The position numbers were made by a program, and so were the translations under genes. Below are positions 9,036 to 17,245 of a stretch of 64,000 bases of DNA, in pieces. Under the pieces are notes generated by a model. That model had not been told where the DNA came from, did no database searches, and worked only from the letters and a program-made list of their open reading frames with translations. Within the stretch, counting starts at the first letter, position 1; each line of letters opens with the position of its first letter. The stretch covers positions 124,001-188,000 of the forward strand of contig NZ_RCUW01000004.1 in the NCBI RefSeq assembly GCF_003667525.1, read 5' to 3'. The stretch comes from Mycetocola_B reblochoni. GTDB taxonomy: Bacteria; Actinomycetota; Actinomycetes; Actinomycetales; Microbacteriaceae.

Positions 9036-10079
9036 ATGAACGCTCTCCTGCCCACCGCTCTCGTCGGCAGTCTCCCCAAGCCGTCCTGGCTGTCCGAGCC
9101 GGAGAAGCTCTGGTCGCCGTGGAAGCTCTCCGGTGACGAGCTCGCCGAGGGCCGCCTCGATGCGCTGGCTCTCGCCGCCGACGAGCAGCGCCGTGCGGGG
9201 CTCGACATCATCAGCGACGGCGAGCAGACCCGGCAGCACTTCGTCACCACCTTCATCGAGCACCTCAGCGGCGTCGACTTCGACCGGCGCGAGACGGTGC
9301 GGATCCGCAACCGCTACGACGCGAGCGTGCCCACGGTGGTCGGCGCGGTCAGCCGCGAGCACCCGGTCTTCGCCGAGGACGCCGCCCGGCTGAGGGCGCT
9401 CACCTCCCAGCCGATCAAGTGGGCCCTTCCCGGCCCGATGACGATGATCGACACCCTTTACGACGACCACTACCGCAGCCGTGAGCAGCTGGCGTGGGAG
9501 TTCGCCACGATCCTCAACCAGGAGGCGAAGGAGCTCGAGGCCGCGGGCGTCGACATCATCCAGTTCGACGAGCCGGCGTTCAACGTGTTCTTCGACGAGC
9601 TGAAGGACTGGGGCGTCGCGGCGCTGGAGCGGGCGACCGAGGGCCTGCGCTGCGAGACGGCCGTGCACATCTGTTACGGCTACGGCATCAAGGCCAACAC
9701 CGACTGGAAGGCGACCCTCGGGGCCGAGTGGCGCCAGTACGAGGAGTCGTTCCCCCTGCTGCAGCGTTCCACGCTCGACATCGTGTCGCTGGAGAGCCAC
9801 AACTCGCGTGTCCCCGTGGAGGTCGTCGAGCTGCTGCGCGGGAAGAAGGTCATGCTCGGCGCGATCGACGTCGCCAGCTCTGACATCGAGTCACCGGAGG
9901 ACGTCGCCGCGACGCTGCGCAGTGCCCTGCCCTACGTCGACGCGGACAAGCTGATCCCGAGCACGAACTGCGGCATGGCCCCGCTCTCCCGTGCTGTCGC
10001 CAGGGACAAGATGGTCGCGCTCGTGCAGGGCGCTCAGCTGCTCCGCGACGAGCTGTCCGCAGGATCGCCGGGCGCCTAG
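9036..10079 (+). CDS. mesD: MesD, core (folate-independent) methionine synthase
   Basis: A 347-residue protein equal to the C-terminal catalytic barrel of MetE, without the N-terminal folate-binding half (MetE is about 750 residues). Putative zinc-site residues are visible in AVHICYGYG (His and Cys) and in PSTNCGMAPL (Cys), with the acidic DEPAFNVFFDE segment between. The reaction is homocysteine to methionine with an unidentified methyl donor. MesD-type enzymes were reported to need neither methyl-tetrahydrofolate nor cobalamin. The stop is 9 nt from the convergent SURF1 gene, with no obvious terminator. Confidence 0.9.
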   Translation: MNALLPTALVGSLPKPSWLSEPEKLWSPWKLSGDELAEGRLDALALAADEQRRAGLDIISDGEQTRQHFVTTFIEHLSGVDFDRRETVRIRNRYDASVPTVVGAVSREHPVFAEDAARLRALTSQPIKWALPGPMTMIDTLYDDHYRSREQLAWEFATILNQEAKELEAAGVDIIQFDEPAFNVFFDELKDWGVAALERATEGLRCETAVHICYGYGIKANTDWKATLGAEWRQYEESFPLLQRSTLDIVSLESHNSRVPVEVVELLRGKKVMLGAIDVASSDIESPEDVAATLRSALPYVDADKLIPSTNCGMAPLSRAVARDKMVALVQGAQLLRDELSAGSPGA

Positions 10080-10088
10080 CCGACGGGC

Positions 10089-10940
10089 TCAGCGTTCGCG
10101 GTCGCCGTCCAGCAGGGCGTCCTCGATGTCCGCGTCGCTGCGGGGGCCGCGCTCGCGCTTCTCCCTGCGCTGCCTGGCCCGCTCCTGCTCCGCGGGGTCG
10201 TCCTCGTTGAGCGTGCGGTACTCCTGCCTGGCGGCATAGGCGAGGCCGCCGAAGCCGAGCAGGGCGAAGATGTACCACTGCACGGCGTAGGACAGGTGCG
10301 GCCCCTCGTCGAGGACGGGCTCGAGGTTCAGCGCGGGCTGGACGCCGCCGGGGGCGGGTGTCTCGGAGACGAGGAGACCGTACGCGGCGGTGTAGCCGTC
10401 GTGGCCCAGCTCATCGAGGATCGCCGGGACCTCGATCGTCGCGACCTGGCCCTCCGGCGCCGTCCGCCCGGCGAGCGCCGGCTCGGCCGCCTTCAGCCGG
10501 GCGACCACGGTGATCTCACCGCCGGGGGCCTCCGGAACCACGTCGGGCGTGTCCTGAAGGTTGCCGATGGTGAGCCATCCCCTGTCCACGAGGAACACCG
10601 CGCCGCCGGTCGTCTGGAACGGCACGAGCACCTCGAACCCCGGTGTTCCGCTGCGCGGCCGGTTGCGCACGAGCATCTGCTCGTCGACGAGATACTCGCC
10701 CGTCACCTCTACGGGCAGCCACTTGTCGTCGGGGGAGAAGCTGTCGGCGTCCGGCATGGCGTCGGCGAGCGGGACGGGGGTCGCGTCGTAATTGCCGAGG
10801 ATGCGGTCGATCTCGATCCGCGCCTCCGCTCTGCGGGCGAACTGCCAGTTGCCGAGGAGGCAGCACACGATGGCGAACACCATCGCGAGCGCCAGGTAGC
10901 CGCCCCAGCGCGCGGAGAGGAGGAACCTCCAACCGATCAT
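10089..10940 (-). CDS. SURF1-family cytochrome oxidase assembly protein
   Basis: A 283-residue protein with a transmembrane helix near each end: GYLALAMVFAIVCCLLGNWQ (about 14-33) and a second at VQWYIFALLGFGGLAYAARQ. The conserved SURF1 loop between them includes VDRGWLTIG. SURF1 assists haem a insertion into subunit I of aa3-type oxidase, here CtaD at 51.8-53.5 kb. The cytoplasmic tail is charged and repeat-like (Arg/Glu). The ATG at 10940 overlaps the stop of the upstream small gene (ATGA), so a much longer in-frame reading to 11366 is rejected. Confidence 0.88.
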   Translation of the reverse strand: MIGWRFLLSARWGGYLALAMVFAIVCCLLGNWQFARRAEARIEIDRILGNYDATPVPLADAMPDADSFSPDDKWLPVEVTGEYLVDEQMLVRNRPRSGTPGFEVLVPFQTTGGAVFLVDRGWLTIGNLQDTPDVVPEAPGGEITVVARLKAAEPALAGRTAPEGQVATIEVPAILDELGHDGYTAAYGLLVSETPAPGGVQPALNLEPVLDEGPHLSYAVQWYIFALLGFGGLAYAARQEYRTLNEDDPAEQERARQRREKRERGPRSDADIEDALLDGDRER

Positions 10941-11209
10941 CGCGATTCCTCTTCCGTCGTCGTTGCCCCGTCGTCGCCCGCGCGAACCCCGTCGGGGATG
11001 CGCTCGTGCCGCACAGGGAAGCCGCGGGAGCGCAGGAAGCCGTCCAGGTACTCCAGGTGCTCGTCGCAGGCCAGCCAGGCCTTCGTCCTGTCCTCGCTGT
11101 GGATCGCGGGGTTGCGCCAGAGGATCGTGGTCCGCGCCCGCGCGGTGCACCGCGCACGGGAGCAGGTGTACCGCTCGGGGGCCCCGCCGAGCGCGTTGAG
11201 CAGGCTCAC
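10937..11209 (-). CDS. Small conserved protein of unknown function, upstream of SURF1
   Basis: A 90-residue protein, MSLLNALGGAPERYTCSRAR at the start. Residues C16, C21 and C48 with nearby His suggest a possible small metal-binding site, but the pattern is not a standard zinc ribbon. It overlaps the downstream SURF1 start and the upstream DUF3099 stop by 4 bases each, so the three genes form a coupled operon. I do not recognise a function; the context hints at oxidase assembly or membrane biogenesis. Confidence 0.65.
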   Translation of the reverse strand: MSLLNALGGAPERYTCSRARCTARARTTILWRNPAIHSEDRTKAWLACDEHLEYLDGFLRSRGFPVRHERIPDGVRAGDDGATTTEEESR

Positions 11210-11613
11210 GATCGACCCCGCTCGCCGGGGGTGCCGTGCGGACCGTCACCGGACGACGCGCCGTCGTCAGGGGAGGGAGCCTGGCCTGCGGGGTCGGCGG
11301 CAGCCCCGTCCGAGCCCGGCCCGTCATCGCCGAGCCCGGTTTCAGCGCCAGCGCCGGCGCCGGCACGGACGATGCTGCCCGGCGTGTCGACCTCGGAGCC
11401 GACGGGGGAGGCTGTCGCGTTGGCGAGCATCACGGCGATGTAGGGAAGGAAGACCGCACCGGCCACACAGATCCACACCCACCATCCGCGCACGAAGAGC
11501 AGGGCGAACAGGCACACGAGCCTGATCGCCATCATGATGGAGTAGGTTCGCATCCTGGCCCTGCGGTCGTCGCTCGGCGACGCGGGCAGCGATGTGATCG
11601 ATGGGCGTTTCAT
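11206..11613 (-). CDS. DUF3099 membrane protein
   Basis: A 135-residue protein with two hydrophobic helices (about 27-42 and 44-64; TYSIMMAIRLVCLFALLFVR then WVWICVAGAVFLPYIAVMLA) and a disordered Gly/Asp/Ser/Pro-rich tail. The N-terminal SLPASPSDDRRARMRTYSIM fits DUF3099, an actinobacterial family of unknown role. It is the first gene of the SURF1 operon. A TAGGCT hexamer lies 9 nt upstream of the ATG (11628-11623, minus strand), compatible with a nearly leaderless transcript. Confidence 0.75.
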   Translation of the reverse strand: MKRPSITSLPASPSDDRRARMRTYSIMMAIRLVCLFALLFVRGWWVWICVAGAVFLPYIAVMLANATASPVGSEVDTPGSIVRAGAGAGAETGLGDDGPGSDGAAADPAGQAPSPDDGASSGDGPHGTPGERGRS

Positions 11614-11690
11614 TCCATGACCAGCCTACGTCCATCCGACACGATGGACGGGATGCGCGCCCGCCATTGCCCACCCGAGAGAAGAGGACC

Positions 11691-12407
11691 ATGACCACCA
11701 CGACGCCCCGAACCGTTCTCGTCACCGGCGGAAACCGCGGCATCGGCTACGCCATCGCCGAGGAGTTCATCCGCGAGGGGCACCGGGTCGCCGTGACGGC
11801 CAGGAGCGGGGAAGGCCCCGCCGGTTCGCTCACCGTCGCCGCCGACGTCACCGACAGCGCGAGCGTGGACGCGGCGTTCACCCGCATCGAGGCCGAACTC
11901 GGACCGGTCGAGGTCCTCGTCGCCAACGCGGGCATCACCAGGGACACCCTGCTCATGCGGATGAGCGACGAGGACTTCACCGACGTCGTGGACACCAACC
12001 TCGGCGGCGCCTTCCGCGTCGTCAAGCGCGCCGCGACCGGGATGATCCGCAAGCGCTTCGGCCGCATCGTGCTGATCTCCTCCGTCGTCGGCCTGTACGG
12101 CTCGCCCGGACAGGTCAACTACGCCGCCTCGAAGGCGGGCCTGGTCGGGATGGCGCGCTCGCTGACCCGTGAGCTCGGTGCACGGGGGATCACGGCGAAC
12201 GTCGTCGCCCCCGGCTTCATCCAGACGGACATGACCGACGCGCTGCCCGAGGACACCCAGAAGCAGTACCTCAGCACGATCCCCGCCGCGCGCTTCGCCA
12301 CGCCGGACGAGGTCGCGCGCGTGGTCCGCTGGGTCGCAGGCGACGAGGCCGGCTACATCTCCGGCGCCGTGATCCCTGTCGACGGCGGTCTCGGCATGGG
12401 GCACTAA
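11691..12407 (+). CDS. fabG: 3-oxoacyl-ACP reductase-type SDR (FabG-like)
   Basis: A 238-residue classical short-chain dehydrogenase. The cofactor motif TGGNRGIG (residues 13-20), the NAG motif in VLVANAGITRD, and the catalytic Ser plus YAASK (ISSVVGLYGSPGQVNYAASK) are all present. FabG reduces 3-oxoacyl-ACP with NADPH in fatty acid elongation. Its length and the IT[RK]D[TN]LL sequence after NAG favour FabG over other SDRs, but no other fab gene is adjacent. The ATG at 11691 has GAGAAGAGG just upstream; a 30-codon longer frame is rejected. Confidence 0.82.
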   Translation: MTTTTPRTVLVTGGNRGIGYAIAEEFIREGHRVAVTARSGEGPAGSLTVAADVTDSASVDAAFTRIEAELGPVEVLVANAGITRDTLLMRMSDEDFTDVVDTNLGGAFRVVKRAATGMIRKRFGRIVLISSVVGLYGSPGQVNYAASKAGLVGMARSLTRELGARGITANVVAPGFIQTDMTDALPEDTQKQYLSTIPAARFATPDEVARVVRWVAGDEAGYISGAVIPVDGGLGMGH

Positions 12408-12443
12408 GGGATCCCCCGCGAGGGGCGCCCCGATGCGGGGCTA

Positions 12444-12470
12444 CCCGCCCCCGCTGAGGGCCGGGGCGGG
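12444..12470. terminator. Bidirectional terminator between fabG and serB
   Basis: CCCGCCCC (12444-12451) pairs with GGGGCGGG (12463-12470) around an 11-nt loop, in the short space between two convergent genes. Confidence 0.6.
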
Positions 12471-12501
12471 CGATGCCCGGCGACGGTGGTGACTCTCCGG
12501 C

Positions 12502-13155
12502 TCAGATCCCCAGCACGGAGATCAGCTGGGCCAGGTCGACGCGCCCCGCGACGATGCCCGCGCGCCGGCGCACGGCCGGCTTCGCGTTAAAGGCCACGGA
12601 GAGCCCGGCCACGGCCATCATCTCCAGGTCATTGGCGCCGTCGCCGACCGCCACAGCCCTCACCGGGGGCAGCCCGTATCGCGCAGTCCACTCGATCAGC
12701 GTCTCCGCCTTCGCCGCCGCATCGATGACCGGCCCGGTGACACGTCCGGTCAGCCGCCCGCCCTCGACCTCGAGCCGGTTCGCCCTGACGACGTCGACCC
12801 CCAGGCCGTCAGCGATCGGGTCGAGCACCTCGTGGAAGCCCCCCGACACGACACCGACACGACCGCCGGCATCGTGCACCGCCGCAATGAGCTCATGCGC
12901 ACCGGGGTTCGGCTCGACCCGAGCGATCGTGCGGGCGAAGACACCCTCGTCGAGTCCGGCGAGTGTCGCCACCCGCTCGCGGAGGCTCGCGGCGAAGTCC
13001 AGTTCCCCCCGCATCGCCCGCGTCGTCACCTCCGCGACCCTGTCCCTGGTCCCCGCCTCCTCCGCGAGCTCCTCGATCGCCTCCGAGGCCAACAGCGTCG
13101 AGTCGGCGTCGAGGACGACGAGGAAGCGGGCCGGGGCTGACGGGGGAGTGGTCAT
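12502..13155 (-). CDS. serB: Phosphoserine phosphatase (SerB-type HAD)
   Basis: A 217-residue HAD-superfamily phosphatase. D16-A-D18-S-T begins the catalytic DxDST motif; GVVSGGF is motif II and AVGDGANDLEMM holds the Mg-binding aspartates. These match SerB, which makes L-serine from phosphoserine. There is no ACT domain, unlike mycobacterial SerB2. The ATG at 13155 gives the family N-terminus and has GAGAGGA upstream; a 28-codon longer frame is rejected. Confidence 0.88.
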   Translation of the reverse strand: MTTPPSAPARFLVVLDADSTLLASEAIEELAEEAGTRDRVAEVTTRAMRGELDFAASLRERVATLAGLDEGVFARTIARVEPNPGAHELIAAVHDAGGRVGVVSGGFHEVLDPIADGLGVDVVRANRLEVEGGRLTGRVTGPVIDAAAKAETLIEWTARYGLPPVRAVAVGDGANDLEMMAVAGLSVAFNAKPAVRRRAGIVAGRVDLAQLISVLGI

Positions 13156-13315
13156 CGGGGGAGTCCTCTCGATCGAATGGTCACGCGACCGCACGACGGG
13201 CAGCCGGGCGCACGCGACCAGCTCGACAATAGCGCGCACGGAAACCGTCCCGACCGATCGCGTCCGATGGCGCCGACGCTCCGCACAGCAGCAGCGTCCG
13301 GCCGCCGGGGATCGC

Positions 13316-13321
13316 TAGGCT
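13316..13321 (+). promoter_or_regulatory. -10 box of a probable leaderless promoter (ABC ATPase)
   Basis: TAGGCT, then 7 nt, then the ATG at 13329; no ribosome binding site is present. Confidence 0.5.
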
Positions 13322-13328
13322 AGAGACC

Positions 13329-14117
13329 ATGGCGAATGTTCTGCAGCTGCGTGACGTGTCCGTCGTCCGATCCGGGACGACCATCCTCGACGACGTGAGC
13401 TGGAGCGTGGCGGACGGGGAACGCTGGGTGATCCTCGGGCGAAACGGTGCGGGCAAGTCCACGCTGCTGCAGGTCGCCAGCACTCAGCTGCACGCCAGCT
13501 CCGGCCGAGTCGACGTGCTCGGCGAGACGATCGGCCAGTCCGACGTGTTCGAGCTGCGGCCCCGCATCGGCTTCGCCACCTCCACGCTGGCCCGGCGGCT
13601 CCCGCAGAACGAGACGGTCCTCAACGCGGTCGTCACGGCGGCGTTCGCCGTCACCGGCCGCTGGAACGAGGACTACGAGGAGCTCGACATCCGCCGCGCG
13701 CGTCGGGTCCTGGCCGAGTGGGGCCTGACCGATCTCGCCGACCGCAACTTCGGCACCCTCAGCGACGGCGAGCAGAAGCGCGTCCAGATCGCCCGCTCCG
13801 TGATGACCGACCCCGAGCTGTTGCTGCTCGACGAGCCGGCCGCGAGCCTCGACCTCGGCGCGAGGGAGGAGCTGATCGGCCTGCTCGGCGGCTACGCCAG
13901 CTCCGCCGCGGCGCCGGCGATCGTCATGGTCACGCACCACGTCGAGGAGATCCCCGTCGGCTTCACCCACGGCCTGCTCATCGCCGACGGCAGGATCGTC
14001 TCCGCCGGCCCCCTCGACGAGGCCATCACCGAGGCGAGCCTCGAGTCGACGTTCGGGCTCCCCGTCGAGCTGTCCGTCTCCGACGGCCGTTTCGCCGCGC
14101 GCGCCCGCCGAGCATGA
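13329..14117 (+). CDS. Soluble ABC ATPase (YlmA/ModF-like), no permease nearby
   Basis: A 262-residue single ABC domain. Walker A is GRNGAGKS (37-44), the signature is degenerate (LSDGEQKR instead of LSGGQ), and Walker B is LLLLDEPAASLD. The H-loop is VTHHVEEI. The 'SDGE' signature and the LGxxxGQSDVFELRPRIGFA segment resemble the YlmA group found as orphan ATPases. No membrane partner is encoded next to it, so substrate and function are unknown. Confidence 0.75.
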   Translation: MANVLQLRDVSVVRSGTTILDDVSWSVADGERWVILGRNGAGKSTLLQVASTQLHASSGRVDVLGETIGQSDVFELRPRIGFATSTLARRLPQNETVLNAVVTAAFAVTGRWNEDYEELDIRRARRVLAEWGLTDLADRNFGTLSDGEQKRVQIARSVMTDPELLLLDEPAASLDLGAREELIGLLGGYASSAAAPAIVMVTHHVEEIPVGFTHGLLIADGRIVSAGPLDEAITEASLESTFGLPVELSVSDGRFAARARRA

Positions 14118-14132
14118 CGCCCTCACGTCTGC

Positions 14133-14138
14133 TAAAGT
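14133..14138 (+). promoter_or_regulatory. Putative -10 box for rpmE2
   Basis: TAAAGT, 83 nt upstream of the rpmE2 ATG. The leader (about 14145-14221) shows no obvious Zur operator, although zinc-free L31 genes are Zur-controlled in many actinobacteria. Confidence 0.35.
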
Positions 14139-14221
14139 AGCTCAGTGGCCTGGTGCCGCGATTCTTTCTGGCCGTTCAGGTGCAGACGTCTCTATCCCCG
14201 ATGATCAACAAGGAAGTCCCT

Positions 14222-14473
14222 ATGAAGACCGCCATCCACCCCGAGTACGCCCCGGTTGTGTTCCGTGACCTCGCCTCGGGCTCGACGTTCCTGACCCGTT
14301 CGACCGTGTCAAGCGACAAGACGATCGAGTGGGAAGACGGCAACAGCTACCCCGTGATCGACGTCGAGATCTCCTCGGAGTCGCACCCGTTCTACACCGG
14401 CAAGCAGCGCATCCTCGACTCGGCCGGCCGCGTCGAGAAGTTCAACCAGCGCTTCAAGAACTTCGGCAAGTAG
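14222..14473 (+). CDS. rpmE2: 50S ribosomal protein L31 type B (zinc-independent)
   Basis: An 83-residue L31 with the family start MKTAIHPEYAPVVFRDLASG and the end RVEKFNQRFKNFGK. It has no cysteine at all, so it is the zinc-free (C-minus, type B) form that replaces zinc-binding L31 under zinc limitation in many bacteria. The ATG at 14222 follows AAGGAAG at a suitable distance; a 23-codon longer reading is rejected. It is monocistronic, closed by a perfect hairpin. Confidence 0.93.
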   Translation: MKTAIHPEYAPVVFRDLASGSTFLTRSTVSSDKTIEWEDGNSYPVIDVEISSESHPFYTGKQRILDSAGRVEKFNQRFKNFGK

Positions 14474-14502
14474 CCACCATCGTCGCTCAGCGAGCGGCGG
14501 CA

Positions 14503-14542
14503 GACGGCGGGGCGGTCACCATCGGGTGACCGCCCCGCCGTC
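14503..14542 (+). terminator. Terminator of rpmE2
   Basis: A perfect 18-bp stem: GACGGCGGGGCGGTCACC (14503-14520) with its complement at 14525-14542, loop ATCG, followed by GTTGT. The remaining 210 bp to the next gene contain only an imperfect 15-bp direct repeat (CACACGGGTTCACAA / CACACGGGGTCACAA, about 14657-14687). Confidence 0.9.
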
Positions 14543-14752
14543 GTTGTGCGATGGGATGTCGCCCACCGGGAACCGAGGGCCGGCGCCACCACCGGGACCT
14601 GCGTGCCGTTGGAGTCCGCGTGCACACCCGACAACGTGTCCGGGAAGGGACACCACACACGGGTTCACAACACACGGGGTCACAACCCGCGGATCCCGGA
14701 TGGGCGCGGCGCGGCGGTGCGACGTCCTCGACGCCGGGCCCCGTCGGGGCCG

Positions 14753-15457
14753 TCAGCCGCGGACGGGCCAGCCGGTCGACGCGGTGAACGTGGGGTCGCG
14801 CGTGCGACGCACGAAGTCCTGGTAACGCTCCGACTGCTCACGGAACCACGTCTGCTGGGCGAGGTGAAGCTCCGGCGCCGGCAACTCGAGTGCGTCGTGA
14901 TGCGCCCGAGCGATGGCCTGAGCGACCCTCCCCGCGGCGATCGCGTCGGCACCGGCGTCGTGAGCGTCGTGAAGCTCCACGCCGTAGCACTGCGCGGCGG
15001 CCTCGAGGGTGCGCTTGCCCTTGCGATAGCGGTCGACCTGCTTGTCGATCACGAGGGGGTCGACGACGGGATGCGCGGTGACCGCCGGAACGCCGTACCT
15101 GTCGGTCTCCGCGGCGAGCAGGCTGAAATCGTAGGGCGCGTTGTACGCCACGACCGCCAGTCCGCGAGAGAAGAGCTCACCGAGCGCACCGGCGATCTCG
15201 GCGACGACCTCGGCGGCGGGACGCCCCTCCGCCCTGGCACGTTCCGTACTGATCCCGTGCACGGCGCTGGCCTGCTCGGGGATCTCGACCCCAGGGTCGG
15301 CGAGCCAGCTGCGGGACTCGACCGTCCGTCCGTCGGGACCGATGACGCCGACGAAGGCGCTGACGATGCGGGAGCTTCGGACGTCGATGCCCGTGGTCTC
15401 GAGGTCGAAGACGCCCAGGGTGCTCGCCCAGGCCGGCAGGCTGTCGCTGTTGTTCAC
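14753..15457 (-). CDS. DEDDh 3'-5' exonuclease (DnaQ-like)
   Basis: A 234-residue exonuclease of the DnaQ/PolC-epsilon fold. D18-L-E20 in VFDLETTG is Exo I, AYNAPYDFSLL is Exo II, and AHDAGADA is Exo III (DEDDh His and Asp). It may act in DNA proofreading or RNA turnover. It has no polymerase or UvrC domain. The start is taken as GTG at 15457 because a TAGAGT -10 box covers 15470-15465 and ends 7 nt before it. A GTG three codons further upstream (15466) would lie inside that box. Confidence 0.85.
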   Translation of the reverse strand: MNNSDSLPAWASTLGVFDLETTGIDVRSSRIVSAFVGVIGPDGRTVESRSWLADPGVEIPEQASAVHGISTERARAEGRPAAEVVAEIAGALGELFSRGLAVVAYNAPYDFSLLAAETDRYGVPAVTAHPVVDPLVIDKQVDRYRKGKRTLEAAAQCYGVELHDAHDAGADAIAAGRVAQAIARAHHDALELPAPELHLAQQTWFREQSERYQDFVRRTRDPTFTASTGWPVRG

Positions 15458-15464
15458 GGCATCC

Positions 15465-15470
15465 ACTCTA
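15465..15470 (-). promoter_or_regulatory. -10 box deciding the exonuclease start (leaderless)
   Basis: TAGAGT on the minus strand, 7 nt before the GTG at 15457. The longer annotation starting at 15466 overlaps this hexamer and is therefore unlikely. Confidence 0.5.
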
Positions 15471-15579
15471 CGGGCCGCGGCCGACAGCCGACATCGCGCT
15501 CCGTGACGCGCACCGCCGCACGCGCCGCGGGGAAGCGGCCGCCCCGTCGCGCCTCGGCGGGTCGCGCGGCGACGTCCCC

Positions 15580-15585
15580 TACGAT
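15580..15585 (+). promoter_or_regulatory. -10 box of a probable leaderless promoter (alpha/beta hydrolase)
   Basis: TACGAT, then 6 nt, then the ATG at 15592. Confidence 0.5.
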
Positions 15586-15591
15586 GAGCCG

Positions 15592-16458
15592 ATGAGCTCG
15601 TCCACGCCCCCAGCCCCCGTCCGTCGCCTCTGGGACGTCGACGGCGAGGCGTTCCCTGCGTGGCACTACGGCGATCCGGAGGGCCGTGCGCTGATCCTCG
15701 TCCACGGCTTCCGCGGCGACCACCACGGTTTGGAGCTCATCGCCGAGCAGCTCGGCGGCAGGAACGTGATCGTGCCGGACCTTCCCGGATTCGGCGAGGC
15801 GCCGCCGCTGCACCGTGAGCACAGCGTCGAGGCCTACGCGGAGTGGCTGGTCGGCTTCCACGCCGCCGTCGATCCGGAGGGCGACTCCGACGTCCTCGGC
15901 CACTCCTTCGGATCGATCATCGTGTCGGCGGCCATCGCGAAAGGACTCGCCCCCCGGCGAACCGTGCTGGTGAACCCGATCGCCTCGCCGGCGCTGTCCG
16001 GGCCGCGATCCGTGCTCACGGCCCTCGCCGTCGCCTACTACCGCGTCGGCGCGGCCCTGCCCGCACGCGCAGGCAACGCCATCCTGAGCAGCCCGATCAT
16101 CGTCCGCGTCATGAGCGAGGTCATGGCGAAGACCCCCGACCGGGAGCTGCGCCGCTGGATCAACGAGCAGCACGCCGCCCACTTCAGCGCCTTCGCCACC
16201 AGGGACGTCGTCCTCGAGGCGTTTAGGGCGAGCGTGTCGCGGACCTGCCTCGACGACGCCACGGCCAACCACACGCCGACCCTGCTCATCGCCGCGGAAA
16301 AGGACGACATCTCCACCGTCGAGGACCAGCGGGTCCTGCAGCGGAGCATCCCCGACGCGCGGCTCGAGGTCATCCCCGGCGTCGGGCACCTCATCCACTA
16401 CGAGGCCCCGACGACGGCCGCGGCGCTGATCGAGGCGTTCCTCTCCTCACCGCTCTGA
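15592..16458 (+). CDS. Alpha/beta-fold hydrolase
   Basis: A 288-residue alpha/beta hydrolase. The oxyanion HGF motif is in LILVHGFRGD (36-45) and the nucleophile elbow is G103-H-S105-F-G. The acid is likely in AAEKDD and the base His in GVGHLIHYE near the C-terminus. It resembles cytoplasmic esterase or C-C hydrolase members; the substrate cannot be inferred. It is a single gene, convergent with the phosphatase-sirtuin pair. Confidence 0.8.
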   Translation: MSSSTPPAPVRRLWDVDGEAFPAWHYGDPEGRALILVHGFRGDHHGLELIAEQLGGRNVIVPDLPGFGEAPPLHREHSVEAYAEWLVGFHAAVDPEGDSDVLGHSFGSIIVSAAIAKGLAPRRTVLVNPIASPALSGPRSVLTALAVAYYRVGAALPARAGNAILSSPIIVRVMSEVMAKTPDRELRRWINEQHAAHFSAFATRDVVLEAFRASVSRTCLDDATANHTPTLLIAAEKDDISTVEDQRVLQRSIPDARLEVIPGVGHLIHYEAPTTAAALIEAFLSSPL

Positions 16459-16600
16459 ACCGGTCGGGACGCCGCGACACGGCGGGGGCGAGACGTCGCA
16501 CGCGCGGGCAGGACGGGTGCACCGCGAGAAGGGCCGCGGCGACCGGTGCAGCGATCAACGGAACGCGTCCCGTGCGGCCAGAGAAACGGCGACCGGCCTG

Positions 16601-17209
16601 TCAGACCCTGGGCTCGGCCAGCGGAGCCCGGTCGGTCTCACGCCAGGGCGCACCGGCGGCCGAGACCAGCTGCGGTCCCCGCTCGTCCCAGGACAGCTCG
16701 TAGGCCGAACCGTTCGGGATGAGCCGGCCGTCCCAAACGGACTCGTCCCTGCTCAGATGACGCACGAGCGACCCGATGAGACCCCCGTGGGTGACGACGA
16801 GGACCCGGCTCGCGGGGAAGTCGGCCGCCAGCGCGCCGAGGGCGTCGAGGGTGCGCTCCACGACGGCCTCCCTGCTCTCCAGACCCGGCACCGCCTCATC
16901 GGCCTCGAAGCGCGCACGACGTTCCTCGACGGTGAGTCCCTCCAGCTCGCCGTGGGCGCGCTCACGGAGTCCCGGCACGGCCACCGGCCCGTCAATGCCG
17001 AGACGCTCGGCCATGATGCTCGCGGTCTCGTCCGCGCGGGACAGCCCGGACGACACCACGGCGTGCCACTCCGAGCCGGCGAGCGCCTCCGCGGCGCGGA
17101 CCGCCTGCGCGCGACCGGTGTCGTTGAGCGGGATGTCGGTCTGGCCCTGGATGCGCCCCTGCCTGTTCCACTCGGTCTCACCGTGACGGACGAGGGTGAA
17201 GCTGGTCAT
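16601..17209 (-). CDS. Histidine phosphatase family protein (phosphoglycerate mutase-like)
   Basis: A 202-residue protein beginning MTSFTLVRHGETEWN; R8-H9-G10 is the phosphohistidine motif and VVTHGGLIG carries the second catalytic His. GlpQ-like or cofactor-dependent mutase function is less likely than a general phosphatase (CobC/GpmB type). GGAAGGA precedes the ATG. It lies 36 nt downstream of the sirtuin gene on the same strand, so the two may be co-transcribed. The 142 bp on its 3' side hold no gene. Confidence 0.85.
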   Translation of the reverse strand: MTSFTLVRHGETEWNRQGRIQGQTDIPLNDTGRAQAVRAAEALAGSEWHAVVSSGLSRADETASIMAERLGIDGPVAVPGLRERAHGELEGLTVEERRARFEADEAVPGLESREAVVERTLDALGALAADFPASRVLVVTHGGLIGSLVRHLSRDESVWDGRLIPNGSAYELSWDERGPQLVSAAGAPWRETDRAPLAEPRV

Positions 17210-17245
17210 GCGGTGTCCTTCCCGGTCACCGCCGTGGTGCCGTGG

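Noticed and set aside
12473..13318. Plus-strand 281-codon open frame opposite serB
   Set aside because: It is a Ser/Thr/Arg/Pro-rich mirror of the serB gene without domain signals; serB motifs are all intact on the minus strand.
14222..14473. Zur operator at rpmE2
   Set aside because: No TGAAAATGATTTTCA-like or other AT-rich dyad was found in the rpmE2 leader, although zinc-free L31 is often Zur-controlled.
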